Notes: generated from the sequence alone by a model not told the origin. Positions 1 through 11,694 are shown, counted from the first letter of the stretch. The stretch is 64,000 bases of DNA from Cladosporium sp. IMV 00045 (GCA_001931905.2 MSJI02000926.1:92295-156294), one strand, 5' to 3'. Numbers and translations: made by a program.

Positions 1-2
1 GG

Positions 3-608
3 ATCCTCCTACGCGCAACGAACTTCCTAGCATCGCCAACCCAAGACCTCCGAACCCGCCAATCAACATGGGACCAAATCAACACAGACCTCAACACATG
101 GCACTCCTGCCTCCCGATAGCTTTCCAACCCAGCGCCCAGCTCCGCCACCCCGTCTCCCGCCGCCACGGCAGCGCCACACCCGGCGGTGGCCAACAGTCA
201 GCCACCCGCGTCGGAATCCGCGAACTCTTCTTCTCCATCCCCCTCTGCGCCGCGACCATGCAACTCTACCACTTCGCCCGCATCATCCTCCTCATCAGCA
301 AGCCCACACAGACACCCACCTCGTCCCGCCTGCAAGCCTACCGCGAAGTCTCCGCCCTGGCTCTGCAGGAAGCGCACGAAATCGTCGGCATAGCGCTGGG
401 TCGACCGCACCCCGCGGTGCGCGTGGAGATGCTGCTGCCGCTTTTCGCGGCGGGGACGCTGCTGGAGGCGAATGATGAGAGGATGCTAGTCGTGGAGATT
501 TTGAAGGCTATTGAGTTGGATACGGGTTGCGCGACGGAGAATAGGGTGAGGGATCTGGAGAGGGAATGGGGGTGGAAAAGTTCTGGGCTTGTTGCGGTTG
601 CGGCGTAG
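3..608 (+). CDS. Fungal-specific transcription factor, C-terminal fragment
   Basis: The frame is open from the window edge to a TAG at 606-608, so only about 201 C-terminal residues are present; the DNA-binding N-terminus lies outside the window. The motif CAATMQLYHFARIILLISKP, preceded by W..L...L..W...LP, is typical of the fungal-specific transcription factor domain (Fungal_trans_2 type) that follows Zn2Cys6 clusters. The tail ends in helices with the sequence LEREWGW. By family, these are nuclear regulators of metabolic gene sets; target genes cannot be inferred here. Base composition switches from C-rich to G-rich on the + strand near position 400, a pattern repeated elsewhere in the window. 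Confidence is high for the family and low for any specific role. Confidence 0.8.
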   Translation: MLLRATNFLASPTQDLRTRQSTWDQINTDLNTWHSCLPIAFQPSAQLRHPVSRRHGSATPGGGQQSATRVGIRELFFSIPLCAATMQLYHFARIILLISKPTQTPTSSRLQAYREVSALALQEAHEIVGIALGRPHPAVRVEMLLPLFAAGTLLEANDERMLVVEILKAIELDTGCATENRVRDLEREWGWKSSGLVAVAA

Positions 609-852
609 GATTTCATAGTGAAGGAGGGTTGGTTGGGTGGTTGTATGATACCTCAACTTACCTTTTGGGACTCCACTTAGAAACCAAATGATGAATCTCT
701 AATGAACTTGGAATTTCTTCTACTCAATTTCGACCTGGTTTTGTCTGATGAATGCAATCTTCCTTTTTTTTTTTCGTGTTCAACCTTTCAACAACGATAC
801 TGCTACAAGCAAAAAATCTCAATTTAATCTTACACCTTCACTCCCTCGAAAA

Positions 853-3800
853 TCATCCATCATTCTCATCCCCCGCCGCAGGAACTTCCGCCTGCGACGC
901 CGTAGCAGGCGCCTCCTCACCTCCCTCATCGTCTTCATCCTCATCCTCATCATCCAGTACTCTAGCCGCCTTCTTCCTCTGCGTCGCCGGCCTTGCCGCG
1001 CCGCTCCCCTCTTCCTCCTCCCCTCCAACATCAGACATATGCTCATCCCCGTCCGCGCCCGGCGTCTCAACAGCAGCCGGTGACCCGCTGCCTTCGCGCG
1101 TCTGCTGCGTGCTTCCCCCCGCGCCGCCTTCATCCTCGTCCTCGGAAGAGTCCTGGATGAAATCGGCCGACTTGTACTTACTCGACTTGGCCGAGGCGTC
1201 TTTGCGTGCGAGTCTTCTCTTTTTCTTCTTGGGCTTCTCGCCGCCCTCGTCGTCCGACCCGTCAACGCCCGGCGTGACGGAGCTTCTGTTACTGCGGCCC
1301 TTCTTCTTGCTCTTCTTGGGTTTCTCGCCGCCCTCGAAATTGCCTTCCGTGCCGTCCAAATCGTCGTCGTCCGAGTCGTCGTCGCCGCCCTTTTTCTTGC
1401 GCTTGCCTCCGGATCCCTTGGCTTTGGGCTTCTTCTCGCGCTTCTTGCGCTCGCCCGTTTCCGGGTCGTCCGTGTACTCTGCTTCTTCGCGGGCGCGCTC
1501 GTCTTCCAGGCGCTGCGCGATCAGCGCGCGGTCCTCTTCCATCATGCGCTGGCGCTCCTCGGCGATCTTGGCGCGACGCGCTTCTTCCTCCTCGGCTTTC
1601 TGGCGCTTGGCGTCCTCGCGCTGCTGGATGGCGGCTTCGCGCGCTTTGCGCGCCTCTTCCAGCTTCGTCGCGTTCTTCTGCTCATACTCGGTCTGTCTGT
1701 TGATGGCCTCGGCGAGCTGGCGCTTCATGGTGTTGCGGCCCATGGACGCGCGCTGCTCGATGTCGCCGGCGGGGAAGGGCGGGTTGGGGGCTTTGGCGAT
1801 GTCGCCGAAGGCCTCGATGGCCTCGTCGAGGTCCGCGCTCGCGGTCTCGACGTCCGCGAGCGAGCGCTGTGATTCTTTGAGCCCGTTGACTAGCTGCGCG
1901 ATTTGGATTTGCACGAACGCCACGTTGAATCGGTGGTTGATCTCGTCTTTGGCGCCCTTGGCCGCTTCGAGAGCGCGGCGCGAGTAGGCCAGGGATGTCT
2001 TCAGGGCTTCCAGGCGCACTTCAGGGCTCTCTGCTCTGCCGCGTAGGAGCCAGACGCGGCCGAGGCAGGCCAGGAGGGTGGGGAGAAGGGGGTCGGTGGA
2101 CTTCATTTTGCCGAGTGCGATTTCGTAGTTTTCAATGGAACGGCCGAATTGTTTGACGTCGACGAAGATGTGGCCGAGGTTGAGGTGTACACTGTAGTCC
2201 TTGATGCTCTCGCGAGCTTTTGAGAAGATCTGGATCGCGTTCTGCACATCTTTGCGGTCTTCCACCAGAGCGATACCCATACCTTGAGCGGCGTAGGCGT
2301 TGCGTGGGTCAAGAGCGAGGACCTTGTCGAAGAACTCCACGGCTCGTTTGTAGCCGACGCTGCGCTTGTCTTTCTCCTGATCCGTCGACCTGGGCATTTC
2401 ACGCGCGACTGCGAGGTGAAGGTTACCCATGCCGGTCAATGAGTAGAGATCGTGCTTGTCGAAGTTCACAAGTGTGTGCTTGTAATGGCGTTGTTCGGCA
2501 TCTTCGTTCAATGCAAGGGTACGTTTCTTAGTCTTGTTGATGTACCAGCCGTAAAGACTGCGGATCTCGAGATTGCTTGGGTCGGACTCTAGAAGCTGTT
2601 TGATCGACTCAGCACCAGCTGCGGGATCTGTATTGAGGGCAATGTATGTGAGTCGAAGGCTAGCGTCGGTGTAGTCTGGGTGGCGTTGCAGCAGGCTAGT
2701 GTATACACCCTTCGCTTCCTCATCCATACCCTCTGACTCATATGTCCGGGCCAAGTTGAAGCTGATGGTCGTGACCAGTGCGTCCGTGTCGATTGTGTTG
2801 TCTTTGTCGCCCATTTTCACGCACGCATTGAGCGCGGCTTGGAAGTCCTCACGAGCCTGTGCAAACTTCTCGCCATAGAAATGGAAACATCCGATATTGT
2901 TGAGCAGCTGGGGGCTGATAAGCTCCCGGAGAGCCTTCTTCATCTCCGCCTCGTCCTCAATGTCCTCTGGGCGGTCCTCTTCAGGAATCTCGTCGATCTC
3001 GAGTTGCTCAACATGAAGAAGGCAAGCCAGGCTCTTGTCGTGCGCCTCAGTTTCGTAGAGACGGGCAAGGTTCAGGAGCACAGCAGCATCCGGTGAAATT
3101 TTCTTTTTGGGGTCGCGCCACGAGGCTCTCACCTGCTCGAGCAGCGCAATGGCCTTCTTTCTCTCACTGCTCTTGTCTTCCTTGCTGCCAGCAGCCTGTG
3201 CGGCGAACACATCTTCGGCGTGCAGAATGCCCAGTAACGTCATCGCCTCCGGGCTTCTACTTTGTGAAACGATCTTCTCTAAGCGGAATTTGGCGCCGTC
3301 GTAGTCTTGGTTGGCTATCCGGACTTGAGCAGCACCAAACTTGGCTGGCAAGTAGCCCTTCTCGTCACCACCTCTGGCAAGATCCGACTTGTTGTAGCAA
3401 TCCGCAGCGTTTGCCATATCGTCCTGATAATGTGCTTGGCGGGCTCTCAGGTACCAGCCGTCACTCATGATCGCAGTCGTGTCGGTCTGCTCGACCGCGC
3501 GCTTCGCCAGCTTATCCACATTGGCCCAGTTCCTTCTGAGCAAGAAATAGCCTCCGAAAGTAGCGCACGTCAGCGGTTGCATGTCGTTCAGCTTGAAGGC
3601 CGTCTGAGTGTGCACCGTCATGGCTTTCTTGTAGAGTGGACCGAATGCTTCCTCGGTTGTCGCAAAGTGACTGCTTTGATCCAAAAAGTATAGACCAAGC
3701 AGAGTGTGCGCAATGCTCGAGTTTGGGTTGAGCTCCAGTGCCCGGTCCCATGCAGCATGCGCGTGATCCTTGTGACCCAATGCCCACAAACAGCACCCAA

Positions 3801-4566
3801 GACCAATGCGAGGGTCTGGGTCAGTCATATCCGGCGCGCGCGCCAGAGCATCCTGATACATCTGCAATGCCTCCGCATATCTGCCCATCGTGTACGTTGC
3901 TCTTGCTTTACCCAGCAACGCCATGATATTCTTGTTGTTCGAATGGCGCAGCGTCTCGTCGAATGCCTTCGCGGCGTCGCCGAGCTGTTTACTGCGATCA
4001 CCGCCCGCGCGACCTCCAGGCTGGCCAGTCAGAAGTGATGCTTTCAGCAGGCCCAAGACACCGCGAGCAAGGGACAATGGCGGATAAGAAGGACTAAGTC
4101 TCATCGCATCGTTCAGCGTCGCGGTGGCATCCTGGAGGAAGTTGTCCTTGTTCCTCTGGTCTTCGGCGTCGGAGTCGGGTTTCGTGCGGCGCGTGTGTCT
4201 GCTCCTCCAAAGCTGCAGCCATACCAGGCATGTGAGCAGGCCTAGCCTATCCTCCGTCTTTCCTCTCTCGAATGCCTGCAGTCCTCTCTTGATCATGTCG
4301 ATGGCGATGTCAATTTTCTTATCCTTGACGTACGCCAGCGCGATTGTGATCCAGTAGTTTTTGGCTGCATTCTCGTTTCCCAGCAGATCGCAAAGCTCGT
4401 CGGTCTCGTCCTGAAGCTCGGTGAGATCGAGGTTCACTGCTTCATCGCCGTCTTCGCCGCGCACAGGAATATCAATGACTGCTGGGATGTCGCCAAAGCG
4501 CGTGTATCTCTCGGCCTCGAGGCCATTCGTGTGGCCATTGGTAAGGCCATTCGGGGCGGCCGCCAT
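853..4566 (-). CDS. CTR9: RNA polymerase II-associated Paf1 complex subunit Ctr9
   Basis: This is a single 1237-residue open frame. It carries tandem tetratricopeptide repeats from about residue 50 to 900 (for example LLNNIGCFHFYGEKFAQA and HLNLGHIFVDVKQFGRSIEN). A coiled, Arg/Lys/Glu-rich segment follows at about 930-1040, then an acidic/basic low-complexity tail rich in KKK, DDD and SDDE. This order and length match Ctr9 (Tpr1 in fission yeast), the TPR scaffold of the Paf1 complex. That complex travels with RNA polymerase II and promotes H2B ubiquitination and H3K4/K36 methylation. The acidic tail is a common feature of the family. The gene is divergent from SEC8 and shares its 432-bp upstream region. 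No intron is needed. Confidence 0.93.
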   Translation of the reverse strand: MAAAPNGLTNGHTNGLEAERYTRFGDIPAVIDIPVRGEDGDEAVNLDLTELQDETDELCDLLGNENAAKNYWITIALAYVKDKKIDIAIDMIKRGLQAFERGKTEDRLGLLTCLVWLQLWRSRHTRRTKPDSDAEDQRNKDNFLQDATATLNDAMRLSPSYPPLSLARGVLGLLKASLLTGQPGGRAGGDRSKQLGDAAKAFDETLRHSNNKNIMALLGKARATYTMGRYAEALQMYQDALARAPDMTDPDPRIGLGCCLWALGHKDHAHAAWDRALELNPNSSIAHTLLGLYFLDQSSHFATTEEAFGPLYKKAMTVHTQTAFKLNDMQPLTCATFGGYFLLRRNWANVDKLAKRAVEQTDTTAIMSDGWYLRARQAHYQDDMANAADCYNKSDLARGGDEKGYLPAKFGAAQVRIANQDYDGAKFRLEKIVSQSRSPEAMTLLGILHAEDVFAAQAAGSKEDKSSERKKAIALLEQVRASWRDPKKKISPDAAVLLNLARLYETEAHDKSLACLLHVEQLEIDEIPEEDRPEDIEDEAEMKKALRELISPQLLNNIGCFHFYGEKFAQAREDFQAALNACVKMGDKDNTIDTDALVTTISFNLARTYESEGMDEEAKGVYTSLLQRHPDYTDASLRLTYIALNTDPAAGAESIKQLLESDPSNLEIRSLYGWYINKTKKRTLALNEDAEQRHYKHTLVNFDKHDLYSLTGMGNLHLAVAREMPRSTDQEKDKRSVGYKRAVEFFDKVLALDPRNAYAAQGMGIALVEDRKDVQNAIQIFSKARESIKDYSVHLNLGHIFVDVKQFGRSIENYEIALGKMKSTDPLLPTLLACLGRVWLLRGRAESPEVRLEALKTSLAYSRRALEAAKGAKDEINHRFNVAFVQIQIAQLVNGLKESQRSLADVETASADLDEAIEAFGDIAKAPNPPFPAGDIEQRASMGRNTMKRQLAEAINRQTEYEQKNATKLEEARKAREAAIQQREDAKRQKAEEEEARRAKIAEERQRMMEEDRALIAQRLEDERAREEAEYTDDPETGERKKREKKPKAKGSGGKRKKKGGDDDSDDDDLDGTEGNFEGGEKPKKSKKKGRSNRSSVTPGVDGSDDEGGEKPKKKKRRLARKDASAKSSKYKSADFIQDSSEDEDEGGAGGSTQQTREGSGSPAAVETPGADGDEHMSDVGGEEEEGSGAARPATQRKKAARVLDDEDEDEDDEGGEEAPATASQAEVPAAGDENDG

Positions 4567-4998
4567 CGCGGCGGAGGATGAAGGAGGCTCGTTCGAAGGG
4601 TGACTTTTCTGTAGGTGTAATTGGTATGTCTCTTATAGCATCGCCTGGTGAGTCGACGCGCGCCGTATGCTAGGTGTGAGTGACTGTTTGTATGGTAAGT
4701 GAGTGATGTGTTTGGATGCAAGTTACAAAAGTCCAGGTCGCGTTCCCTTGCGCTGCGCAGCTCAACCCCGGAGCCATCCCGCAGAGCCTCACCAGCTTGG
4801 AACTAGTGTGGCCTGACGAGTGAAGGCATGTGATACGACCTCAACTAGAGCTCAATTCGAACAGGTTACTAAATTCACTTGTTCTCATTGTGCAGGGCAC
4901 CCAAATTTTCTGGTCGCCTCTACAGGAGCTGGTAATGCTTTAACGGACCGTCAAGTCAAGCCACGCAGCCCCTCGCTTCGACCACGACAGCAGACAAC
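4567..4998. promoter_or_regulatory. Shared divergent promoter region of CTR9 and SEC8
   Basis: This 432-bp gene-free stretch lies between the CTR9 start codon (minus strand) and the SEC8 start codon (plus strand), so it must contain both promoters and 5' leaders. I recognise no specific binding site in it. The assignment rests on position only. Confidence 0.6.
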
Positions 4999-7900
4999 AT
5001 GTCTTGGATGCAGCAGTCCAATGGAGGAGGCTATGCGAATGGCGGCAACCCTGCATCCGATCGTCTACGCCGGTACGATTTCGACAGCAGCCGCGATACC
5101 AGCGCGGATGAACGCTCGCGATCTCGAGGACCGGGAGGTTATGGAGGCTTTGGAGCACAGAACGCCGCTCGCGTTCGCGCACCAGGGAGGCTGAACAGAG
5201 AGCATGCGACCAGGAAGAGCAGAGATGAGGGCACATGGAGCAACAGTCGTAGCCGCAGTCGGCCAGGCGGATTACAAGGGCAGGCTGGTAGTCAAGTCGA
5301 AGGTCAGTCTGCATCGTATGTAGGGTGCAATGGAATGTGGTTACTGAGACGCTGTCACAGAGATTCTTCGCTATATTGAACAACAATGGTCTTTCATGGC
5401 CTCGCCGTCATGTATACCAGTCAAGGTGGCCCTACAGCTCAATGATCCCAGCTCCTTGGGCTTGATGGACCAATACGACCAATTCCAGGAAACTCACGAG
5501 CAGCTACAAAATGCCCTGAAGGTCATTGTGAACGAGCACCATCAAGGATTCAACAGCAGTATAGGAACGTTCCACAAAATTCAGGCGGCCATTTTCGCTT
5601 CTCAGCACCGCGTTCGGACTCTCAAGGCTGGCCTTCTTGCAGCGAAGGGCAGTCTAGCTTCGACAAGACCAGAGTTGAAAGCATTCGCTCAAAGCAGTCA
5701 GGAATACGACCATATGCTTTCAGTCCTAGCAACAATCGAACAGCTTCAGGCAATCCCTGAAAAGCTCGAGGCAGAGATCTCCGAGAAACGATTCTTGGCC
5801 GCCGTAGAAACACTCCAGGACGCGCTCAAACTCATCCGGAAGCCAGAGCTGGAAGACATTGGAGCCTTGAGTGATCTGAGGGTCTATTTGGGCAATCAGG
5901 AGCATTCGCTCACAGACATCCTTATAGAGGAACTGCACAGCCATCTTTACCTCAAGAGCCCTTACTGCGAAGCACGATGGAAGGCACATGCGAGAAGAGA
6001 CCCTGCTAGAGGCGCTATCTCTCCAGAAGACCGAGCATTACACACCTTCCTCGAGGGCTACAACGGTAGCGAGCCGATGCAAGAAGACACGACTCGCAAT
6101 CCGGAAGCGGATACATTCTACTACATACAACTTTTGACAGAAGCCTTGAACAACATGAGCCGCCTTGATGTCGTTATTGACGCAATTGAACAGCGACTCC
6201 CTGTCGAGCTGTTCAGGGTCGTTGAGCGCTCACACAATGAGGTTGAGCAACGCCATCCAAACACTTTGCACTCCAGCACTCGCGCTCGACCAGAACCTCT
6301 GAGCCGAAACGAAAGTCAAGGTGGCGAGCACAACGCCACACTCGACGACCTTTTGAACACACTTTTCGCTAAGTTCGAAGCCATTGCTGAGGGTCACTCA
6401 GTTCTGCATTGCGTAATAACTGCTGTGCTCAAGCGTGAGGGCTCACTAGACGGCATGACTCTGAACCGCAGCTTCAGAGAGCTTTGGAAGCTACTGCAAA
6501 GCGAGATTCGCACCTTGTTGCATGACCATCTCGCTTCTAGTGGCAACCTCGGCCCTGGATCCAGACAGGAGAATGACCCTGCCACGGACATTTTCAGGCC
6601 TCGACCTAGAGACAAGACCAGAAGGCTTTTCAAGCTCGCAGACACCGACAACAAATCAACGGAGCTCGCGACAGAGCGCGAAGATCTGGAGTACATTTTG
6701 AAGGCATCTGTTCCCGGTCTGGTGAACCGCAACGGACGTGACGCGAACAAGGACAACGAAGAGAACGATGCTCTGCCCGACCGTTCTGCGACAGGACACA
6801 AGCTTCTGGTCGAGCCCAGCATCTTCAACATGAGCATACTTTTACCTCCATGTCTGTCATTCCTCAACAGACTTAGGGAAGTGGTACCTCCGAACTCAAG
6901 CGTCGTGGCGTCGACTCTCGAATCCTTCTTGGATGACTTCTTGATCAACGTGTTCTATCCACAACTCGAGGAAACGCTGGTGGACCTCTGCTCACAATGC
7001 TTTAACGACATCAGTGCATTCCAACCGCATACGCAATGGCAACAGCATGCCCAGAAGCCCATCTTCAAAGGCACTGTCCGCTTCTTTGAAATTCTCGAAG
7101 GCGTGTGCAAAATGCTGGACGCGCTGCCTCACGAACAAAGTTTCAGTCAACTTGTGATCGCGCAGATGCGAAGCTATTACGATCGCTGCTATAACTGGTC
7201 AAAGGGTCTCCTCCAACGTGCGCAAATGACGCAGGATGAAACACCACGCATGCGTCTCGCCGCAGACCTCGCGACCAACGGTGCCGTGCACCAGACAGTC
7301 GTTGACCTGATGAGCAGCGCAGACGAAGACAAAGTCCCTGTTCTCGTAGCTGACGAAAGCACTGCTCTTCTCAACCAATCTCTAGAGAGGCAAATTGAAG
7401 AATCGGACTTGATCCACGACCGGAAGGCTCTAGGCGCTCTGTGTGTCCTACACACCAGCATGAAATGGCTAGCGACACGCAGTAAGGCACTGGAATACAT
7501 TTCTCCTCGCGCAGTAGACACAGCCAACCTTCAATCCCACCACAACCGCCGCTGGACCATCAACGCCAACCTCCCCTCAGCACCTGCCCACCCATACCTT
7601 CCCCTCGACAAACCCACCTCCGAGCAATTCCACGGCGTCGTCTTCTCCTTCTCCGAGCTCAGCTCTCTGATCCTCCGCACGCTTCACATCGACCTCCGCC
7701 TCCACCTACTGCACGGCGCCAGCACAGCAATGCGCCACACGTACGTCCTGAATCAGCCCTACAACGACCCCGATCCAGCCGTTCTCGCCCTCGCAACATC
7801 CATCCAAAGCTACGACGCCCAGCTCAGCGTCCACCTGCTGTCCCAGCAATACGAATTTTTGACCGCGCACCTCGATGACCTCGCTAACGCGGCGCTCATC

Positions 7901-8128
7901 AAATTCGTCACGCTCCTGCCCGCCATGGACCAGCACGGCAATGCGCGGATGCAACTCAATGTGCTTGTCTTGCAGCAAGCTCTCAAGGCCGTGCAGCCTA
8001 GCGCTTCGCTGGAGCGGGCTGCGCGCTTTTATGAGTTGGGGACTTTGGGCAAGGATGCTATTGCGAATGCAGGTCATGAAGGTTTCCCAGAGGAGAGTTT
8101 GAGTGCTTTGTCTAAGCTTGTAGGATAA
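4999..8128 (+). CDS. SEC8: Exocyst complex component Sec8
   Basis: Two exons are inferred: 4999-5302 and 5361-8128, separated by a 58-nt intron that starts GTCAGT and ends CACAG. The splice joins the frame exactly (codon GAG) and gives a 1023-residue protein. The first ~100 residues are Gly/Ser/Arg-rich and disordered. The Sec8 domain follows, with family signatures such as VALQLNDPSSLGLMDQ, FQETHEQLQNAL, EKRFLAAVETL, DIGALSDLR and EELHSHLYLKSPYCEARW. The rest is the usual helical-rod exocyst fold. Sec8 is part of the octameric tethering complex that docks secretory vesicles at growth sites such as hyphal tips. The second-exon ATG at 5396 would remove the start of the conserved domain, so I prefer the upstream start. 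Confidence 0.92.
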
Positions 8129-8408
8129 AAGTCTCTTATTGAGCCACGGTGCATGGTCGAGTGCAGAAGATGATTACATACGAGCATTCGCCGTTGAGTT
8201 GTTCTCAGCAAGCCTGTGCCATCCATCGTCCCAATGTGCATACTAAATAACACTGAAACGCCGTAGCCCAAGAATTCCTATTGGAGTGATCATTGCCTAT
8301 ACTGTATTGCTTGTATATAGAAATCCGAACCAGCAATGTACTAAAGAGACCGACGCTCCCCTACAATATAGGACCCCGAAGAACAAAAGAAACACTCAAA
8401 GCGAACAT
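8129..8408. other. Convergent intergenic region, no gene seen
   Basis: This 280-bp stretch between the convergent 3' ends of SEC8 and the NmrA-like gene should hold both 3' untranslated regions. I see nothing else in it. Confidence 0.5.
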
Positions 8409-9326
8409 TCAGGCCTTCACATTCTTCCACGCACTCTCCTCCCTCAGCCAGGTCCTAAAGTCCTTCATAAACGGATACCTCTGACGAACTTGCGCCACAT
8501 CAACGCCAAACCCACTTTTCCTAAACCACCCAAACATCTCCCGCAAATCCTTGACCGCGTAACGAATCGCACCAGCAAGCCAAGAATACGTCTCCGGCAT
8601 GCTCTGCCCAGTCTCCTGCTTGAAAACTCTCGCCGCTTCGTCAACGCTCAACTCATCGCCAGCGAGCGAGACGGCAGTATTGCGGTATTCCTTGCTGTCG
8701 TGCGAGAGGAATGCTTCAGCGGCCACTCTACCGATGTCTGACGTTGCGATGAGCTGCAGCGGTCTCTCCGCGCCATTGAGTCGCCACATGCTAGCGAAGG
8801 CGCGGCCGATGAAGTCGTTCGACATGTTCTCGAAGAAAGCGACGGGGCGGAGGAACGTGTAAGTCAGCTTGCCGTCCTTCTGAGCCGCGGCATGGGCTTT
8901 GATGTCGTCTTCGATGCGCAGCTTGCTCGCGAAGTGAGGCACGGTGGTCGGATTGCCTTCGCTGGCGATCTGCCCCCCGCGGTCCGTCGAGGTGAAGACT
9001 ATGTGCGAGACGCCGGCGGTCACGGCGGCTTTGGTCAGAGCTTTGCCTTGGAATTCTTCGCGCTCGTGGCCTTTGTCCATGATGGGGACGGAGAAGAGGC
9101 CCCAGAGGGGTTTGGGGATTTGGTTGAAGATCGCGTCGACGTTGTCGAGGTTGCCTTCGATGAGTTTGACGCCGGGTTTGGCCGCGAGGCGTTGTGCGCT
9201 GGAGCTGGTTTTGTTGCGTGTCACGGCCAGGATTTCGAAGGGTTGGTTCGGTATGGAGGTTAGGGCGGTGATGAGTGCTCCTCCTTGCTTTCCTGTGGCT
9301 CCTGTTACTAGTAGACGGCGAGACAT
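8409..9326 (-). CDS. NmrA-like NAD(P)-binding atypical short-chain reductase
   Basis: The protein has 305 residues from the ATG at 9326, which places the Rossmann motif GATGKQGG at residue 8 as usual. A longer frame to 9386 exists, but it adds 20 residues with no family support. Further marks are the second beta-strand Arg (VTRNK) for phosphate recognition, the acidic GNLDN turn, and HIVFTSTD, FLRPVAFFENM and DIGRVAAEAF. These are typical of NmrA/HSCARG-like proteins. Members either sense the NADP(H) redox state and bind regulators or act as reductases; the sequence does not say which. The family lacks the classical YxxxK pair, and I see none here. The + strand is C-rich at the gene's 3' end and G-rich towards its start. 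Confidence 0.85.
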   Translation of the reverse strand: MSRRLLVTGATGKQGGALITALTSIPNQPFEILAVTRNKTSSSAQRLAAKPGVKLIEGNLDNVDAIFNQIPKPLWGLFSVPIMDKGHEREEFQGKALTKAAVTAGVSHIVFTSTDRGGQIASEGNPTTVPHFASKLRIEDDIKAHAAAQKDGKLTYTFLRPVAFFENMSNDFIGRAFASMWRLNGAERPLQLIATSDIGRVAAEAFLSHDSKEYRNTAVSLAGDELSVDEAARVFKQETGQSMPETYSWLAGAIRYAVKDLREMFGWFRKSGFGVDVAQVRQRYPFMKDFRTWLREESAWKNVKA

Positions 9327-10069
9327 GATCGTTTCTGTCCGAAGATAAGAAGTATTAAGGAAATGGTCTCGAACAACAGTTCGCATAGACTAGATTAGTT
9401 CGAAGTGCAACTGATTGTGTTGGAGCTCAACATAACGATCGCAGGAAACCAATATATATCGAGCCATAAATGTCTGCTCTAATGAGCATCGACGTCGACA
9501 TTGCTCCGTTCCCCATCGCGTGTAGGATTTGAGTTCAAGTTGGCAACTAGAGATTCATTGTCCGGATGAATAGAACCACCATCAAATGCCATGTCGTAGT
9601 CCCTGAGGATAGACCGTGTGTCTCTATCGCTGTGAGATGGTGTAGGCTGCTCGTGCGTGATCGCCTATTGGTCAGAGGAAGCGGGCCAAATGTTCCTCCG
9701 AGTCTCAACGTCAGGACTTCAATCAAGCCGACTGCCTCTTGACATTGTTCCTGCGGCCGTCTCTTCCTGGAAAATCTCCTATAACGGAGAGATATTCAAT
9801 TGCAGCTCTAACTTCGGTGCGGTTAAACGCTTCAGGTATTGATACAAGACGGTGCTTTCGGGTTGTGAAAACTATGGCACTTACCTAAGCGCCCGTTCGG
9901 AGTCCGATCATAAGAGAGGGTCTCTGCTACGCATGCCAGTCTTTTGTTTCAATTACTTCCATCAACAACAGCATTACCTTAATTTAAGCACTACTTCATT
10001 CATTCTGCACCTCTTCTCATATCCATAAATCACTTGATTCATCACAACCTGCAACCACGACCGCCCAGC
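9327..10069. promoter_or_regulatory. Divergent intergenic region between NmrA-like and SDR genes
   Basis: This 743-bp stretch separates divergently transcribed genes and must include both promoters. A CCTATTGG (CCAAT-box type) occurs near 9663 and a CT/AT-rich leader precedes the SDR start codon. The only open frame (near 9657-9842) has no recognisable features. Confidence 0.4.
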
Positions 10070-11119
10070 ATGGTTTACTATCTCGACTTACTTTACTCAC
10101 AGCTCTTTGTGACGATTCCAGAGCAGACAGCCAGCTTCGCCGGACAAACTATCATCGTCACCGGTAGCAACACAGGTCTTGGTCTTGAAGCAGCGCGCCT
10201 TCTCGTGCGTCTCAACGCGAGCAAAGTCATTCTCGCCGTCCGTACCTTTTCGAAAGGCGAGGCAGCAGCCGCCGACATCGTCAAATCCTGCAACGTCCCT
10301 TCATCCCGAGTCGAGGTCTGGCAGATCGATATGAGCAACAAAGACTCAATCGTCTCATTCGCCAAACGTGCAGAAACCCTCGATAGGCTCGACGCAGCCA
10401 TTCTGAACGCCGGAATCGCTACCTTCCAGCGAAAAGAAGTCGATGGCACTGAGATGCACCTGGCAGTGAATGTCATCGGAGCCATGCTCCTTCAGCTCCT
10501 GCTACTTCCAATCCTGAAACGAAGTGCCTCTCGAACCGGTTCAAGGGGGCGAATGACCCTCGTCGGCAGCGACATGATGTACTCAATCAACCCCGCCAAC
10601 CTCCAGAACCCTGACGGCGCGATATTTCCACGCATCAACCGCGGCGCACTTCGAGAGGGAGACTACTATGCATATTCGAAGCTGCTCGTGTTCTACGCCA
10701 CAAGACGTGTAGCCGCCCTGAACCCGGTCTCGGAGAAGTCAAACGTCATCATTTCAGTGCAGACTCCCGGTGCTTGCAAGAGCGACATCTTCCGAGACGA
10801 AGTGAACGGGTTTGCGAAGATGATGATGTCGATTGGCATTGCGCTGCTTGCTCGTTCAACAGAGACTGGAGCGCAGACGCTGGTACATGCGGTTAATCCT
10901 GAGCTCTCTGCTGATGCGCATGGAAAGTTTTTGATGGATTGTCAGGTGCAGAAGTAAGTTGATCTGACTCTCGTAATGGATCCGATGCTAATATATGTGA
11001 CTAGGAACAAGTACAGCGTTGCTAACGACGATCAAGTCAGTGCCGATGTGGCCGAGAAGTGGAACGAGGAGCTTTTTGCGATGCTGGAGCAGGCTGTACC
11101 GGGTGTGACTTCGTTTTAG
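10070..11119 (+). CDS. Short-chain dehydrogenase/reductase
   Basis: Two exons, 10070-10953 and 11005-11119, are joined by a 51-nt intron (GTAAGT donor, GCTAAT branch-like site, GACTAG acceptor). The product has 332 residues. Without splicing the frame would stop just after residue K295; splicing adds a 38-residue tail ending in PGVTSF. Visible SDR hallmarks are TGSNTGLG near residue 27, ILNAG, an active-site Ser in LVGSD, and YAYSK (YxxxK). The short hydrophobic N-terminus (VYYLDLLYSQLFV) could hold it at a membrane, as in retinol-dehydrogenase-like SDRs. The first ATG in frame is at 10070. The substrate cannot be inferred. Related fungal enzymes occur in both primary and secondary metabolism, but no biosynthetic cluster surrounds this gene. 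Confidence 0.87.
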
Positions 11120-11694
11120 TTCCTTGACAATGATATCAACGCAAATCCATATCACTGTCCATGGCAGTGCAAATCCAAAATCAGATCCTCCACAGCGAAC
11201 ATACGGTGACGATGCAGAAGCAAGAGTCATCATGTGTGCAATTGTGAGAGCCATTCTGGCGAAGCGAGATTCGAAATCGATCGAGTGCCCCTCAATAATT
11301 TCATGTCAGACGAGAGCCTGATCAAGACGAAATGACATATCTTCAGCGTGTGGGTGCCCATCTTGTCTCGTTGCCCTCTCACGAAGTAACAATATCTAGA
11401 CGAGATATTGGTCCAATCGGTGTCTGTACCGAAACAGCCCACCACGAGGGAAGCACAGACCCGAATTCCAACCTCTTCTCTGTACGACGACATGGCGTTC
11501 TGCCGCTTATCAGGAATGGATGCGGATGCGACGCGAGAGTCGAGGCTCGTGTAGGACCGTACACGTCATGACCACTGTCACACGCTGTAGTGAGCATTGT
11601 CTACGTGCCCACAGATCGCATTCTCGGAAGTTGACAGTTCAAAACACCTGGGAACGGCCTTGCATTTGAACAAGATGTCACCACCAGGTATTAG
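11120..11694. other. Intergenic region, no clear gene
   Basis: This 575-bp region between the SDR gene and the NAPE-PLD-like frame holds no open frame that I can support. It should contain the 3' end of the SDR transcript and the promoter, and possibly a missing first exon, of the downstream hydrolase. Confidence 0.4.

Noticed and set aside
752..1987. A 411-codon plus-strand frame rich in Ser/Pro/Leu
   Set aside because: It is antisense to the charged tail and TPRs of CTR9; its composition is the mirror of Lys/Glu/Asp codons and it has no domain.
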